Notes: generated by a model not told the origin, from the letters alone. A stretch of 64,000 nucleotides of DNA from Methylobacterium sp. J-090 (GCF_022829345.1 NZ_JAKSXV010000096.1:364344-428343), one strand, 5' to 3'; shown: positions 18,626-30,674, numbered from the stretch's first letter. Program-made: numbers and translations.

Positions 18626-21277
18626 ATGAGCGGCGTCAACGAGATCCGGTCGACCTTCCTCGACTACTTCGCAGCGGCGGGCCACACGGTGCTGCCGTCC
18701 TCGTCGCTGGTGCCGCGCAACGATCCGACGCTGATGTTCACCAATGCCGGCATGGTGCAGTTCAAGAACGTCTTCACCGGCGTCGAGAAGCGCGCTTACG
18801 ACCGCGCCACCACGGCGCAGAAATGCGTCCGGGCCGGGGGCAAGCACAACGACCTCGACAATGTCGGCTACACCGCGCGCCACCACACCTTCTTCGAGAT
18901 GCTCGGCAACTTCTCCTTCGGCGACTACTTCAAGCCGCAGGCCATCGAGCTCGCCTGGACCCTGATCACCAAGGAGTTCGGCCTGTCGAAGGACCGCCTG
19001 CTGGTGACGGTCTACGCCGACGACGACGAGGCCGCCGCGCTCTGGAAGAAGATCGCCGGGTTTTCGGACGACAAGATCATCCGCATCGGCACGTCGGACA
19101 ACTTCTGGCAGATGGGCGATACCGGCCCGTGCGGCCCGTGCTCGGAGATCTTCATCGACCAGGGCCCGGGCCTTCAGGGCGGACCGCCCGGCTCCCCCGA
19201 CGAGGACGGCGACCGCTTCCTCGAGTTCTGGAACCTCGTGTTCATGCAGTACGAGCAGATCGAGCCGGGCAACCGCCTCGCCCTGCCGCGGCCCAGCATC
19301 GACACCGGCATGGGCCTGGAGCGCATGGCCGCCATCCTCCAGGGGGTGACGAGCAACTACGAGACGGACCTGTTCCGCGCCCTCATCGACGCCGTCAGCC
19401 ACGCCGTCGGGCGCCCGCCCGAACCCAGCAACGTCGCCTCCTACCGGGTCATCGCCGACCACCTGCGCGCCGCGTCCTTCCTCGTCGCCGACGGCGTGCT
19501 GCCGGGCAACGAGGGCCGCGGCTACGTGCTCCGCCGGATCATGCGCCGGGCCATGCGCCACCTCGAACTGCTCGGCTCGCGCGAGCCGGTGATGTACCGC
19601 CTCGTGCCGACCCTGGTGCGCGAGATGGGGCAGGCCTACCCCGAGCTCACCCGCGCGGAAGCGCTCATCGGCGAGACCCTGCGGCTGGAGGAGACCCGGT
19701 TCCGCCGCACCCTGGAGCGGGGGCTCGCCATCCTCGACGCCGAGACCCGCGAGCTGGCGCAGGGTCAGAACCTGTCGGGCGAGACGGCGTTCACCCTCTA
19801 CGACACCTACGGCTTTCCCCTCGACCTGACCCAGGACGCCCTCAAGGCGCGCGGCATCGGCGTCGATACGGACGCGTTCGGGGCCGCCATGGAGCGCCAG
19901 CGCAAGGCCGCGCGGGCCGCCTGGACGGGCTCCGGCGAGGCCGCCACCGAGACCGTGTGGTACGGGATCAGGGAGCGCACCGGCGCCACCGAGTTTTTGG
20001 GGTATGAGACGGAGGCGGCCGAAGGAATCGTGACGGCTCTGCTTCGCGACGGCGCCGAGGTCGAGGCCCTGGAGGCCGGCCAGACCGGCCTCGCGTTGCT
20101 CAACCAGACCCCGTTCTACGCCGAATCCGGCGGTCAGGTCGGCGACACCGGCACCCTCACGGCGGGCGGCCTCAGGGCGCGGGTGACGGCCACCGAGAAG
20201 AAGCTCGGCGACCTGTTCGTCCACCACGTCACCGTGGACGAGGGCCGGCTGTCCCTCAATCAGGCCGTCGAGCTCGCCGTCGAGGCCGGCCGCCGCGCCG
20301 CCATCCGGGCCAACCACTCGGCGACCCACCTCCTGCACGAGGCCCTGCGCCAGGTGCTCGGCGACCACGTCGCCCAGAAGGGCTCGCTGGTCTCGGCCGA
20401 GCGCCTGCGCTTCGATTTCAGCCACCCCAAACCCCTCGACGAGGCCGAGATCCGCGCCGTCGAGGACATCGCCAACGCGGTGCTGCTGCAGAACACGCCC
20501 GTGGTGACGAAGCTCATGGCCCAGGACGAGGCCGTGGCCTCGGGCGCCCGCGCCCTGTTCGGCGAGAAGTACGGCGACGAGGTCCGCGTCGTCTCCATGG
20601 GCCTGCCCGGAGAAGGCGGCGGCAAGGCGTTCTCGGTCGAGCTCTGCGGCGGGACGCACGCCGCGCGCACGGGCGAGATCGGGCAGGTCTCGGTGGTGGG
20701 CGAGAGCGCGGTGGGCGCCGGGGTCCGCCGCATCGAGGCCCTGACGGCGGGCGCGGCGCGGCGCTTCCGCGCCGAGGAGGGCCGGACCCTGGCGCAGATC
20801 GCCGGGCTGCTGAAATCCGCGACCGCCGACGTGCCCGAGCGTCTGGCGAACCTCATCGAGGACCGCCGCCGCCTGGAGCGGGAACTAACCGACGCCCGGA
20901 AGAAGCTCGCCATGGGCGGCGCCGGCTCGGGCGGCGACGAGATCGCCGAAATCGGCGGGGTCAAGCTCATGGCCCGCGTGGTCGAGGGCGTCGAGATGCG
21001 CGACCTCAAGTCCCTCGCCGACGAGGGCAAGGCCCGGATCGGCTCCGGCATCGTCGCCCTGGTCGGCGTCGCGCCGGATGGCAAGGCCGGCCTCGTCGTC
21101 GGCGTCACCGCCGATCTGATCGAGCGCTTCGACGCCGTCGCCCTGGTGCGGGCGGGCGCCGGCCACCTCGGCGGCAAGGGCGGCGGCGGCCGCCGCGACA
21201 TGGCCCAGGCCGGCGGCCCGGACGGGGCGGGGGCGCAAGGTGCCCTGGACGCGATCCGGGCCGTGCTGGCCGGCTGA
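18626..21277 (+). CDS. alaS: Alanyl-tRNA synthetase
   Basis: AlaRS charges tRNA-Ala and edits mischarged Ser/Gly. The 883-residue protein shows the class II core at the N-terminus ('[20 protein letters not shown]', '[15 protein letters not shown]', '[10 protein letters not shown]'), the editing domain with zinc motif '[12 protein letters not shown]' and '[15 protein letters not shown]', and the C-Ala domain ending in the glycine-rich '[16 protein letters not shown]'. The ATG at 18626 gives family length; 60 further codons upstream are open but not typical. Two tRNA-Ala genes lie 6 kb downstream. Length and motifs are normal. Confidence 0.99.
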   Translation: MSGVNEIRSTFLDYFAAAGHTVLPSSSLVPRNDPTLMFTNAGMVQFKNVFTGVEKRAYDRATTAQKCVRAGGKHNDLDNVGYTARHHTFFEMLGNFSFGDYFKPQAIELAWTLITKEFGLSKDRLLVTVYADDDEAAALWKKIAGFSDDKIIRIGTSDNFWQMGDTGPCGPCSEIFIDQGPGLQGGPPGSPDEDGDRFLEFWNLVFMQYEQIEPGNRLALPRPSIDTGMGLERMAAILQGVTSNYETDLFRALIDAVSHAVGRPPEPSNVASYRVIADHLRAASFLVADGVLPGNEGRGYVLRRIMRRAMRHLELLGSREPVMYRLVPTLVREMGQAYPELTRAEALIGETLRLEETRFRRTLERGLAILDAETRELAQGQNLSGETAFTLYDTYGFPLDLTQDALKARGIGVDTDAFGAAMERQRKAARAAWTGSGEAATETVWYGIRERTGATEFLGYETEAAEGIVTALLRDGAEVEALEAGQTGLALLNQTPFYAESGGQVGDTGTLTAGGLRARVTATEKKLGDLFVHHVTVDEGRLSLNQAVELAVEAGRRAAIRANHSATHLLHEALRQVLGDHVAQKGSLVSAERLRFDFSHPKPLDEAEIRAVEDIANAVLLQNTPVVTKLMAQDEAVASGARALFGEKYGDEVRVVSMGLPGEGGGKAFSVELCGGTHAARTGEIGQVSVVGESAVGAGVRRIEALTAGAARRFRAEEGRTLAQIAGLLKSATADVPERLANLIEDRRRLERELTDARKKLAMGGAGSGGDEIAEIGGVKLMARVVEGVEMRDLKSLADEGKARIGSGIVALVGVAPDGKAGLVVGVTADLIERFDAVALVRAGAGHLGGKGGGGRRDMAQAGGPDGAGAQGALDAIRAVLAG

Positions 21278-21470
21278 ACCCGGACGCGACGCGACCGAGC
21301 GCCTCTGCTCCCGTGATGGGAAGGCGTTCGCCGTGGGGGGTAGCCGGGCCGAAACCCACCTCCGGCGTCGCCCTTCTCAAGTCACGAGACGGACAGCGAC
21401 CGGGTGAATGCCTTTCTTCGAGTGACGCTCAGAAACAAGGACGCTTGAAGCGCTATCCGGCGCGAGCGCA

Positions 21471-21804
21471 TCAATCCCCTCGATAAGCGGTGATGAACAG
21501 CGCATTGGTCGTGCCGGGTAGAACGTTCCAAACGGACAGGATGCACGGGTTGCGTCCATCCGGGGTCTCAACGTTGCATCGGACCACGTACTTCGTCCCC
21601 CAACGGCTTCGGATCACGTCCTCCACTGGATTGCGGTCCGGGTGGTCGTGCAGAGCCGTCTGCTAGGGCTTCCCATTGATCGGCCAAAAAGCCGAAGCGG
21701 GCGAAGTAGGCCGCTTTGGCAGCACCTTTTTCATGATCCGGATTGAGAAGGTATTTGGTAATCTTGAACTGCGGCACACTGCGTTCAGGAACTCGGGCAG
21801 TCAC
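21471..21804 (-). pseudogene. DUF6883-domain gene, frameshifted copy
   Basis: The frame starting at 21804 reads 'FKITKYLLNPDHEKGAAKA' and 'YFARFGFLADQWEALAD', matching the intact DUF6883 protein at 56043-56378. It then slips: after 'EALAD' the match continues one base over as 'ALHDHPDRNPVEDVIRSRWG' through to 'NALFITAYRGD' and a stop at 21471. One extra base near 21655 explains this; removing it restores a 110-residue protein, against 111 in the paralogue. The gene overlaps the upstream DUF4926 gene by 4 bp (ATGA). Either a true pseudogene or a sequencing error. DUF6883 function is unknown. Confidence 0.8.
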
Positions 21805-22073
21805 GCAAGCATCGCCTCTTTAAGATGCTGTGCTTCAATCGTCACGACGGTCGAAAATGGTTCGCTGAACTCGAATTCGTAGGCCGCGCCGTTCTCGTAA
21901 ACGAACACGATGGCACCACGCGAGCCGATGGGCAGAGTTCGGCCGTCGTCCAGTGTGATGGGAGCCGACAGGACAGCCATGGACAGTTCGTCCAGAGGCG
22001 TACGCGTCTTGGCGACACGCGTGCGGCGCTTTGGGAGGCCGGCCGTTGCGAAGTAGGTCAGGGGGCGGGTCAT
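21801..22073 (-). CDS. DUF4926-domain protein, copy 1
   Basis: A 90-residue protein with a basic N-terminal arm ('PKRRTRVAKTRTPLDEL') and a compact beta-rich domain containing 'ITLDDGRTLPIGSRGAIV', 'NGAAYEFEF' and 'STVVTIEA', which is the DUF4926 pattern. By eye about 30 of 50 core residues match the paralogue at 56375-56653. It overlaps the DUF6883 frame by 4 bp, so translational coupling is expected. The 30 bases upstream also resemble those of the paralogue (GCCTATATT, then GAACC and CGG before the ATG). Function unknown; a partner or antitoxin-like role for the DUF6883 protein is speculation. Confidence 0.75.
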   Translation of the reverse strand: MTRPLTYFATAGLPKRRTRVAKTRTPLDELSMAVLSAPITLDDGRTLPIGSRGAIVFVYENGAAYEFEFSEPFSTVVTIEAQHLKEAMLA

Positions 22074-22467
22074 TCTGCACCGAGGTTCAAAATCAATATA
22101 GGCCCAACCTCCCCGGATGTCAGGTCATGGGTCGAAAGCGCCTTCCGTCGTCGCGATGGCAAGGTACTCGGGACGAGGACGCGTCCAGGCGACCAGCGAG
22201 CGCACTGAAGCGCCGGACGGAATCGGGATCACCCCGTTCGGCGGCGGTCCGCCGGAGCCTTCGGGCATCGATGGCGGCAAGGAAATCCTCTCCCCACGCT
22301 GCCTTTGCCGGTTCGGCACGATCCGCCTCGGCTTTGCCGGAACGCCGCGATGCCGGGCTAACCGGCGAAGCACAAACAGGGTTCTGGCCTGTGATCCGCC
22401 CCCGGTCGGCGACCGGCCGAGTTTGGCCGATTTCGGTCACCCGCGCCGGCCAATCCGCTTACAGGCG
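22074..22467. other. Gap with no recognisable gene
   Basis: The 394 bp between the DUF4926 gene start and the DUF2147 stop holds no frame with family features on either strand. The first 35 bp are the likely DUF4926 promoter. The rest has open frames in several phases, as expected of GC-rich DNA, but none resembles a known protein. Confidence 0.5.
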
Positions 22468-22893
22468 TCAGTTCACCCGCTTCCACGTCTGGGTCTTGCA
22501 GAACACGCTCATGACGCAGCCGGCGACCTCGACCACGTTCGGTCCCTTCGGCGTCAGGCTTCCGGCGTAGGTCTTGCCGTCCTTCGGGTTGTAGAGCGAG
22601 CCTTCGAACCCATCGCCCTTGGGGCGGTTGGCATTCATGATCTGCACGCCGATGAGGCTGCGGCCCCGCAGGGATGCGTCGGGGTTCTGAGCGTCGAGGC
22701 CGGGGCCGGAGACGCTGGCGAGGATGCCGCAATAGCCGTCGCCGCAGCGGGCGATGCGGACCTTGGAATCCCCCGTCTCCGTCAGCCAGAGGCCGGTGGG
22801 GTCGGGCGCCTTCTGGGCCGAGGCCGTGCCCGTGAGGGCGAGGAGGAGGGCGACCGCCGCGGCGCGGGCGGTCCGGTTCGTCATCGTCGTCAT
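22468..22893 (-). CDS. DUF2147-family exported protein
   Basis: A predicted periplasmic protein of 141 residues. A signal peptide (hydrophobic 'AAAVALLLALTG', cleavage near 'ASAQ') is followed by the DUF2147 pattern: 'GLWLTETGDSKVRIARCGD', 'YCGILASVSG' and 'GRSLIGVQIMNANRPKGDGF', and the terminal 'GCVMSVFCKTQTWKRV'. Four cysteines could pair. The ATG at 22893 has GGGAG 8 bp upstream; a second ATG three codons on is also possible. The domain is beta-rich, lipocalin-like, with unknown ligand. Confidence 0.88.
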   Translation of the reverse strand: MTTMTNRTARAAAVALLLALTGTASAQKAPDPTGLWLTETGDSKVRIARCGDGYCGILASVSGPGLDAQNPDASLRGRSLIGVQIMNANRPKGDGFEGSLYNPKDGKTYAGSLTPKGPNVVEVAGCVMSVFCKTQTWKRVN

Positions 22894-23061
22894 CGTGCGA
22901 TCTCCCTCGAAGGCCCTGTGCGGGCGGGCGGCATAGCGCGGGCCCGACGGGCTGGGCAAGCGGCGCCCGAAGCGCTTCAAGTCGTGTCCCAGCCTTGACA
23001 ACCCGGCGAGAACCCCGGCCTAGGACGGTTCGAATTTCGGGTGCGCGGAGCGGAATCCACC

Positions 23062-23613
23062 ATGCGGGTGATCGAGACGGAGATCGCGGCGGTCAAGCGC
23101 GTCGTGCCCAACCGCTTCGGCGACGACCGGGGCTGGTTCTCGGAAACCTTCCGCGTGGATGCCCTCGCGGCCGGCGGGATCGACGTTCCGTTCGTGCAGG
23201 ACAACCAGTCGTTCTCGGCCCAGACCGGCACCGTGCGGGGCCTGCACTTCCAGCTGAACCCGGCGGCCCAGGCCAAGCTCGTGCGGGTGCTCGCGGGCTC
23301 CATCCTCGATGTGGCCGTGGATCTCCGCCGCGACAGCCCGACCTATGGCCGCCACGTCGCCGTGACCCTCGACGCCAAGGGCGGGGAGCAGCTCTACGTG
23401 CCCGCCGGCTTCGCCCACGGCTTCTGCACCCTGGAGCCCGACACCATGGTGGCCTACAAGGTCAGCGCGTATTACAGCGCGGCGCACGACCGCAACCTGG
23501 TCTGGAACGACCCCGACCTCGCGATTGCCTGGCCCGTGGACGAGGCCGCCGCCGTGCTGTCGGACAAGGACCGCGCCGCCCCGCGTTTCGCGGATCTCGG
23601 CGCCGCGTTCTGA
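23062..23613 (+). CDS. rfbC: dTDP-4-dehydrorhamnose 3,5-epimerase
   Basis: RfbC (RmlC) epimerises dTDP-4-keto-6-deoxyglucose at C3 and C5, the third step of dTDP-L-rhamnose synthesis. The 183-residue cupin protein has 'PNRFGDDRGWFSETFR', the catalytic His in 'GTVRGLHFQ', the Arg/Lys pair in 'AKLVRVLAGSILDVAVDLR', and 'YVPAGFAHGFCTLEPDTM'. The ATG at 23062 is preferred to a GTG seven codons earlier. It opens the four-gene rfbCBDA operon, 34 bp before rfbB. Confidence 0.97.
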   Translation: MRVIETEIAAVKRVVPNRFGDDRGWFSETFRVDALAAGGIDVPFVQDNQSFSAQTGTVRGLHFQLNPAAQAKLVRVLAGSILDVAVDLRRDSPTYGRHVAVTLDAKGGEQLYVPAGFAHGFCTLEPDTMVAYKVSAYYSAAHDRNLVWNDPDLAIAWPVDEAAAVLSDKDRAAPRFADLGAAF

Positions 23614-23647
23614 CAATCCATCGCAAGGTTCTAGGGAGAAGACACGC

Positions 23648-24724
23648 ATGCGCATCCTGGTCACCGGCGGCTGCGGCTTCATCGGCTCCGCCCTCGTCCT
23701 GCATCTGGTTCAGGATCTGGGCCACGACGTCCTGACCCTCGACGCCCTGACCTACGCGGCCAATCCCATCTCCCTGCAGCCGCTGGCCGAGAACCCGCGC
23801 CATCGCTTCGCCGAGGCCGACATCTGCGACCCGCAGGCGGTCCACGCCCTCTACGCCGACTTCAAGCCGGATGCCGTGATGCATCTCGCCGCCGAGAGCC
23901 ACGTCGACCGCTCGATCACCGATCCGGGCGCGTTCATCCGCACCAACGTGGTCGGCACCCAGGTGATGCTCGACGGCGCCCGCACCTATTGGGACGCGCT
24001 GACCGGCGCGGCGAAGGCCGCCTTCCGCTTCCTCCACGTCTCCACGGACGAGGTCTACGGCTCGCTCCCGCCCGACGGGTTCTTCACCGAGGAGAGCCGC
24101 TACGACCCGCGCTCGCCCTACTCGGCGTCGAAGGCGGCGTCCGACCACCTCGCCCGCGCCTGGCACGAGACCTACGGCCTGCCGGTGCTGATCACCAACT
24201 GCTCGAACAATTACGGCCCGCGCCACTTCCCCGAAAAACTCATTCCGCTGATGATCCTCAACGCCCTGGAGGGCAGGAACCTGCCCGTCTACGGCGACGG
24301 CCTGAACGAGCGCGACTGGATCCACGTCGAGGACCACGCCAAGGGGCTGGTGGCCGTGCTGAAGAACGGGCGGCTCGGCGAGACCTACCTGCTCGGTGGG
24401 CGCTCCGTGCGCAACAACCTCGCGGTGGTGAAGGGGCTGTGCGCCGCCTTCGACCGCCTGCGCCCCGAGCACGCGCCGCACGAGCGCCTCATCACCTACG
24501 TCGCCGACCGTCCGGGCCACGACCGGCGCTACGCCATCGACCCGTCGAAGGCGGAAGCCGAGGTGGACTGGGCGCCGACGAAGAACTTCGAGACGGCGCT
24601 CGAGGAGACCGTGCGCTGGTACCTCGACAACGAGGCGTGGTGGCGCCCGATCCGCGAGGGCCGCTACACCGGCGAGCGCCTCGGCCTCGGCGCCGCGCAG
24701 GCGTCCGCGACGAAAGCCTCCTGA
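23648..24724 (+). CDS. rfbB: dTDP-glucose 4,6-dehydratase
   Basis: RfbB (RmlB) removes water from dTDP-glucose to give dTDP-4-keto-6-deoxyglucose. The 358-residue short-chain dehydrogenase has the NAD-binding 'VTGGCGFIGSALV', the TDE signature in 'HVSTDEVYGSL', and the catalytic Tyr-x3-Lys in 'SPYSASKAASDHL'. 'NCSNNYGPRHFPEKLIPLMI' is a family hallmark. AGGGAGAAG lies upstream of the ATG. The stop codon abuts the rfbD start. Confidence 0.98.
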   Translation: MRILVTGGCGFIGSALVLHLVQDLGHDVLTLDALTYAANPISLQPLAENPRHRFAEADICDPQAVHALYADFKPDAVMHLAAESHVDRSITDPGAFIRTNVVGTQVMLDGARTYWDALTGAAKAAFRFLHVSTDEVYGSLPPDGFFTEESRYDPRSPYSASKAASDHLARAWHETYGLPVLITNCSNNYGPRHFPEKLIPLMILNALEGRNLPVYGDGLNERDWIHVEDHAKGLVAVLKNGRLGETYLLGGRSVRNNLAVVKGLCAAFDRLRPEHAPHERLITYVADRPGHDRRYAIDPSKAEAEVDWAPTKNFETALEETVRWYLDNEAWWRPIREGRYTGERLGLGAAQASATKAS

Positions 24725-25630
24725 ATGGAGATCCTGATCCTCGGCGGCGCCGGTCAGGTCGGCACCGAGCTGCAGGCCCATGCTTGGGGCGGCGGCGTGC
24801 GCGTCCATGCCCCCGACCGGGCGGCGCTGGACATCACTGATGCGGAGGCCGTCGCCCGGGCCCTCGACGCCACGGCGTATTCGGCCGTGATCAACACGGC
24901 GGCCTACACCGCCGTGGACAAGGCCGAGTCCGACGTGGTCGCGGCCTGGCGCCTCAACGCCCTGGCCCCCGCGATCCTCGCCGCCGCCACGCAGGCGCGC
25001 GGCATCCCGCTGGTGCATGTCTCGACGGATTACGTCTTCGCCGGCGACGACGCGGGCGACTACGCTCCCGACGCCCCCGTGAACCCGCGCAGCGTCTACG
25101 GCGCCAGCAAGGCGGCGGGCGAGATGGCGGTGCGCACGGCCAACCCCCGCCACGCGATCCTGCGCACGGCCTGGGTGGTGAGCCCGCACCGGGGCAACTT
25201 CGTGAAAACCATGCTGCGGCTCGCGGCCGAGCGCGACGCGCTCTCCGTGGTCGACGACCAGCACGGCTGCCCGACCTCGGCGACGGATCTGGCCGAGACC
25301 TGCGCCACCATCGCCCTGCGGCTCGCGGCCGAGCCGGACGCGCCCACCGGCACGTTCCACTGCGTCAATGCCGGCGCGACCACGTGGGCCGGCTTTGCCG
25401 AAGCCATCGTGGCGGGCTCGGCCGCGCGCGGCGGCCGGTCGATCCCGGTCACCGGCATCCCGACCAGCGCCTATCCGACGCCGGCCCGGCGCCCGGCCAA
25501 TTCCCGGCTCTCCACGGCGAGCCTGACGGCGGCCTACGGGATCGTGCCGCGCCCTTGGGAAGCCGCCCTCGGCGACATCCTCGACCGGCTCGTCGGGCCG
25601 GTTCACACCAGAACGGAGACCCGGGCATGA
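24725..25630 (+). CDS. rfbD: dTDP-4-dehydrorhamnose reductase
   Basis: RfbD (RmlD) performs the last step, reducing dTDP-4-keto-L-rhamnose to dTDP-L-rhamnose. The 301 residues open with '[15 protein letters not shown]' (NAD(P)-binding) and carry '[15 protein letters not shown]' and the catalytic '[10 protein letters not shown]' with Tyr-x3-Lys. It starts directly after the rfbB stop and overlaps rfbA by 4 bp (ATGA), so translation is coupled along the operon. Confidence 0.97.
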   Translation: MEILILGGAGQVGTELQAHAWGGGVRVHAPDRAALDITDAEAVARALDATAYSAVINTAAYTAVDKAESDVVAAWRLNALAPAILAAATQARGIPLVHVSTDYVFAGDDAGDYAPDAPVNPRSVYGASKAAGEMAVRTANPRHAILRTAWVVSPHRGNFVKTMLRLAAERDALSVVDDQHGCPTSATDLAETCATIALRLAAEPDAPTGTFHCVNAGATTWAGFAEAIVAGSAARGGRSIPVTGIPTSAYPTPARRPANSRLSTASLTAAYGIVPRPWEAALGDILDRLVGPVHTRTETRA

Positions 25631-26520
25631 AGGGCATCGTCCTTGCCGGCGGATCGGGCACGCGCCTGCACCCGGCCACCCTGTCGATCAACAAGCAGCT
25701 GCTGCCGGTCTACGACAAGCCGATGATCTACTACCCGGTCTCGGTTCTGATGCTGGCCGGCATCCGCGAGATCCTGATCATTTCGAGCCCCGAACACCTC
25801 GACAACTACAAGCGCCTGTTCGGCACCGGCGAGCAGTTCGGCCTGCAGTTCTCCTACGCGATCCAGCCGCGCCCCGAAGGCCTCGCCCAGGCCTTCGTCA
25901 TCGGCCGCGATTTCGTGGGGACCGACGACGTCGCCCTGGTGCTCGGCGACAACCTGTTCTTCGGCAACGGCATGAGCGAGCTCCTCGCCCGCGCCCGCAC
26001 CCGCACGTCCGGCGCCACGGTGTTCGCCTACCACGTCGACAATCCGGCGGCCTACGGCGTCGTCACCCTCGACAAGGACGGCCGCCCCTTGCGCCTCGTC
26101 GAAAAGCCGCCGGAGCCCGAGAGCCCGTGGGCGGTCACCGGCCTGTATTTCTACGACAACCAGGTCCTCGACATCGCCGCCGCCGTGACCCCGTCGCCGC
26201 GCGGCGAACTCGAGATCACATCCGTCAACCAGGCCTATCTCGAACGCGGCCAGCTCCATGTCGAGCGGATGTCGCGCGGCTACGCCTGGCTCGACACCGG
26301 CACCCACGACAGCCTGCTGGAGGCGGCCGAATTCGTCCGCACCCTCCAGCACCGCCAGGGGCTTCAGGTGGCGTGCCTGGAGGAGATCGCCTACCTGCAG
26401 GGCTTCATCGACAAGGAGCAGCTCATCGCGCGCGGCAACCTGTTCGCCAAGACCGCCTACGGGCAGAATCTTCTGCGGCTCGCCAAGGACGACGCGTTCG
26501 CGGAATTCGCCGCGCGCTGA
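25627..26520 (+). CDS. rfbA: Glucose-1-phosphate thymidylyltransferase
   Basis: RfbA (RmlA) makes dTDP-glucose from dTTP and glucose-1-phosphate, the entry step of the pathway; dTDP-rhamnose normally inhibits it. The 297-residue nucleotidyltransferase has '[16 protein letters not shown]', '[19 protein letters not shown]', '[14 protein letters not shown]' and '[17 protein letters not shown]'. The start overlaps rfbD. A strong terminator follows 28 bp after the stop and closes the operon. Confidence 0.98.
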   Translation: MKGIVLAGGSGTRLHPATLSINKQLLPVYDKPMIYYPVSVLMLAGIREILIISSPEHLDNYKRLFGTGEQFGLQFSYAIQPRPEGLAQAFVIGRDFVGTDDVALVLGDNLFFGNGMSELLARARTRTSGATVFAYHVDNPAAYGVVTLDKDGRPLRLVEKPPEPESPWAVTGLYFYDNQVLDIAAAVTPSPRGELEITSVNQAYLERGQLHVERMSRGYAWLDTGTHDSLLEAAEFVRTLQHRQGLQVACLEEIAYLQGFIDKEQLIARGNLFAKTAYGQNLLRLAKDDAFAEFAAR

Positions 26521-26547
26521 GCGGCCTGCCAGGACGGTTCGTCTTCC

Positions 26548-26577
26548 ATGCCCGATCCGCCAGGATCGGGCATTTTT
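26548..26577 (+). terminator. Rho-independent terminator of the rfbCBDA operon
   Basis: ATGCCCGATCC pairs with GGATCGGGCAT (11 bp, perfect) around a GCCA loop and is followed by a T-run. Confidence 0.93.
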
Positions 26578-26749
26578 CGTCGTGGCGGCGCCGTATCCCT
26601 TCGACGACCCGCCGACCCTTCGTCGGACCGCGCCCCGGCGCATGAGGCGGGAAAGCGGACGCCGGTTTTTTCGAAACCACCCTGCGAACACAAGAACTTA
26701 GAGCATCGTCCTTTTCCGAAAGCCGGCAACCACTTCGGCGGAAAATGCG

Positions 26750-27313
26750 CTAGGCCGCTCCGTCCCGGGACAGGCGAAGAACCGCCCCGAGATAGGTCTC
26801 CTCGACCTCGCAGAACGGCACGCCGTCCGGCGTCGCCAGGAGCGCCGAGACGGAAAACAGGGGCTCGTCGGCCCCGGGGGCGACGGGGGTGCTCCACCGG
26901 AGGCGCACGGCGAGGGTCCGGCGCGTCGGCGCCAGGGCGTGGACCACGCGGCCGAACGGCACCCGCGTGGCGTCGAGGCTCCGGTTCATCGCCGGCGTCA
27001 GACGGCCGGGGACGTACCAGTTGTCGGCGAGCGAGAGGATGTGGGCTCCGCAGACGAGGCGGACGCGCCGGTGGCGCACGGTCTCGCGGGCGGCGAGGGC
27101 GAGCCGCTGGCGCTGGGCGGCTCCCAGGGGCTTCTCCGGTCCCGGGATCCGCTCGGCCCCGAGGCCGGCTTCCGACAGCCCACGCTCGGCGCACCACGTC
27201 TCCAGAACCGCGGTGGCGCTGGAGCCGGCCAGGAGGCGGGCGATGAGGGCGGCGGTCAGCGTCTGCGCGCGTCCGCCCTCGGCGTCGGATGCCGGATCGG
27301 CGGGCAGCGTCAT
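26750..27313 (-). CDS. Hypothetical protein, possibly chorismate-lyase-like
   Basis: The 187-residue soluble protein has a helical N-terminus and a strand-rich core with 'RHRRVRLVCGAHILSLADNW', 'YVPGRLTPAMNRSLDATRVP' and 'FGRVVHALAPTRRTLAVRLR'. The pattern of an Arg-rich strand, a Pro-Arg-Leu-Thr turn and 'FGRVV' recalls UbiC-type chorismate lyase folds, but the match is weak and the call is tentative. The ATG at 27313 is used; a GTG four codons upstream is also possible. It stands alone between the rfb terminator and the tRNA pair. Confidence 0.7.
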   Translation of the reverse strand: MTLPADPASDAEGGRAQTLTAALIARLLAGSSATAVLETWCAERGLSEAGLGAERIPGPEKPLGAAQRQRLALAARETVRHRRVRLVCGAHILSLADNWYVPGRLTPAMNRSLDATRVPFGRVVHALAPTRRTLAVRLRWSTPVAPGADEPLFSVSALLATPDGVPFCEVEETYLGAVLRLSRDGAA

Positions 27314-27495
27314 GACCTGGGACACCGGATCGGCAAGGGAGTTAGAACAGGGGGATCGGAACTGGAGACCGGCATGCGAACGCGGACCCCGCGGCGAACC
27401 TTCGCCGGGTCTGGCGTCGTCACTCCGTCACGGCCGGGCCGCAGGAGTACATCTCGCTTGGGATGGGAGGATGGTCCGGCGACGACGGACCGGAC

Positions 27496-27571
27496 TGGTG
27501 GAGCCTAACGGGATCGAACCGATGACCTCTTCCATGCCATGGAAGCGCTCTCCCAGCTGAGCTAAGGCCCC
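27496..27571 (-). tRNA. tRNA-Ala, anticodon GGC (second of tandem pair)
   Basis: On the minus strand the 76 bases fold as a full cloverleaf: acceptor GGGGCCT with AGGCTCC, anticodon stem CTTCC/GGAAG around loop ATGGCAT (anticodon GGC, reads GCC/GCU), T-loop GGTTCGATCCC, and an encoded CCA. Identical in sequence to the copy at 27619-27694. Confidence 0.97.
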
Positions 27572-27618
27572 ACATTGTCGCGTCTGGTCGTCTCGGGTCA
27601 GGTTCGGGAAAACCTGAT

Positions 27619-27694
27619 TGGTGGAGCCTAACGGGATCGAACCGATGACCTCTTCCATGCCATGGAAGCGCTCTCCCAGCTGAGCTAAGGCCCC
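27619..27694 (-). tRNA. tRNA-Ala, anticodon GGC (first of tandem pair)
   Basis: Same 76-base cloverleaf as the copy at 27496-27571, including the encoded CCA, and transcribed first. The 47-bp spacer between them is not duplicated, so only the tRNA itself is repeated. Confidence 0.97.
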
Positions 27695-27901
27695 ACTTTC
27701 GCCCCGAAACCGGCCTGGGGGGCCATCTCCGGGAGCGTCTCGACCGGCCTCCGCGGTGGCGGCCGGCGATGGCGGTTCTATATTCGGCCCCCGCGCGGGC
27801 CTCAACCCCCTTTCTCGCCGGCCGGCAAAGTTTTTTGCCGGCCTCGTCCGATGGGAGCCCGGGGGAAGGAGCCCGGGGGAAGGGAGCCCGAGGAAGGAGG
27901 C

Positions 27902-28294
27902 TCAGCTCTCCTCGTCGTTCTCGATGTCGCCGTCGATGAGGTCGGCGACGTCGTCGTCGCCGGCATCCTCCTCCTCGAGGAAGGTGTCGTCGGCATCGGC
28001 CGTATCGGACTCGCTGTCGTCGGTGGCGGTGTCGGCCTCGTCCTCGGCCGCCTCGACCTCGTCGAGGGAGACGATCTCGGGACCGCCCTTCTCGGCGTCG
28101 GCATCCTCGTCGTCATCGGCCGGCACGGCGGCGGCGCGGGCAGCCAGCGCCGGGGCGGCGACGCGGCTGGTGGACGCGATGGCCTGATAGATCGTCCCGC
28201 ATTTCGGGCAGGTGGCCGGGTCCTTGTCGAGGTCGTAGAACTTGGCGCCGCAGCTCATGCATTGACGCTTCAAGCCGAGTTCCGGTCTGGCCAC
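27902..28294 (-). CDS. TIGR02300-family zinc-ribbon protein with acidic tail
   Basis: Alphaproteobacteria-specific small protein of unknown function. The N-terminus reads 'ARPELGLKRQCMSCGAKFYD', then 'DPATCPKCG': two Cys-x2-Cys pairs that should bind one zinc. The remaining 80 or so residues are highly acidic and disordered (many Asp/Glu). The GTG at 28294 is preferred to an upstream TTG because AGAGG lies 6 bp before it and homologues begin with this Ala-Arg/Lys-Pro-Glu-Leu motif. It is divergent from aroA. Confidence 0.9.
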   Translation of the reverse strand: MARPELGLKRQCMSCGAKFYDLDKDPATCPKCGTIYQAIASTSRVAAPALAARAAAVPADDDEDADAEKGGPEIVSLDEVEAAEDEADTATDDSESDTADADDTFLEEEDAGDDDVADLIDGDIENDEES

Positions 28295-28532
28295 GGGCAA
28301 CCTCTAGAGTCATTTTTCGGGGAGGGGCCCCGTTAGTCGCGCACGACGCTCCTGTCAAATACGGGTCCCGGCCCGCGGCGGGGCCGGCTTTTCCTGCGGC
28401 GATCGTTCCGGGTCGGGCCGGCTCGGATGACGCGGCCCCGCCTGCGTGATAACCGGCCTGTCATAGAGCCGGATCACCGATCCCGGCCCCCTCGCGGCAC
28501 GAACCGGCCCGGACCCTCGTCCGGGACGGTGA

Positions 28533-30550
<2,018 letters not shown>

Positions 30551-30674
30551 TCTTTCTTTTCACAAGACCGAACGGCTGCGCGCATCCCCCTTTCCCCGCA
30601 AGCGGGGCGAGGGCCTGCGCGCAGGGCCTTCGCCCGTCCGATGAACGGTGGCGAAGGGGCCGATCCGAGGTCCC

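Noticed and set aside
21377..21571. A 64-codon minus-strand frame after alaS
   Set aside because: It overlaps the second half of the frameshifted DUF6883 gene in the wrong phase and matches nothing.
27820..27842. Hairpin GCCGGCAAA/TTTGCCGGC as terminator of the TIGR02300 gene
   Set aside because: The T-run lies in the loop, not after the stem, in the direction of transcription, so it is not a standard intrinsic terminator.
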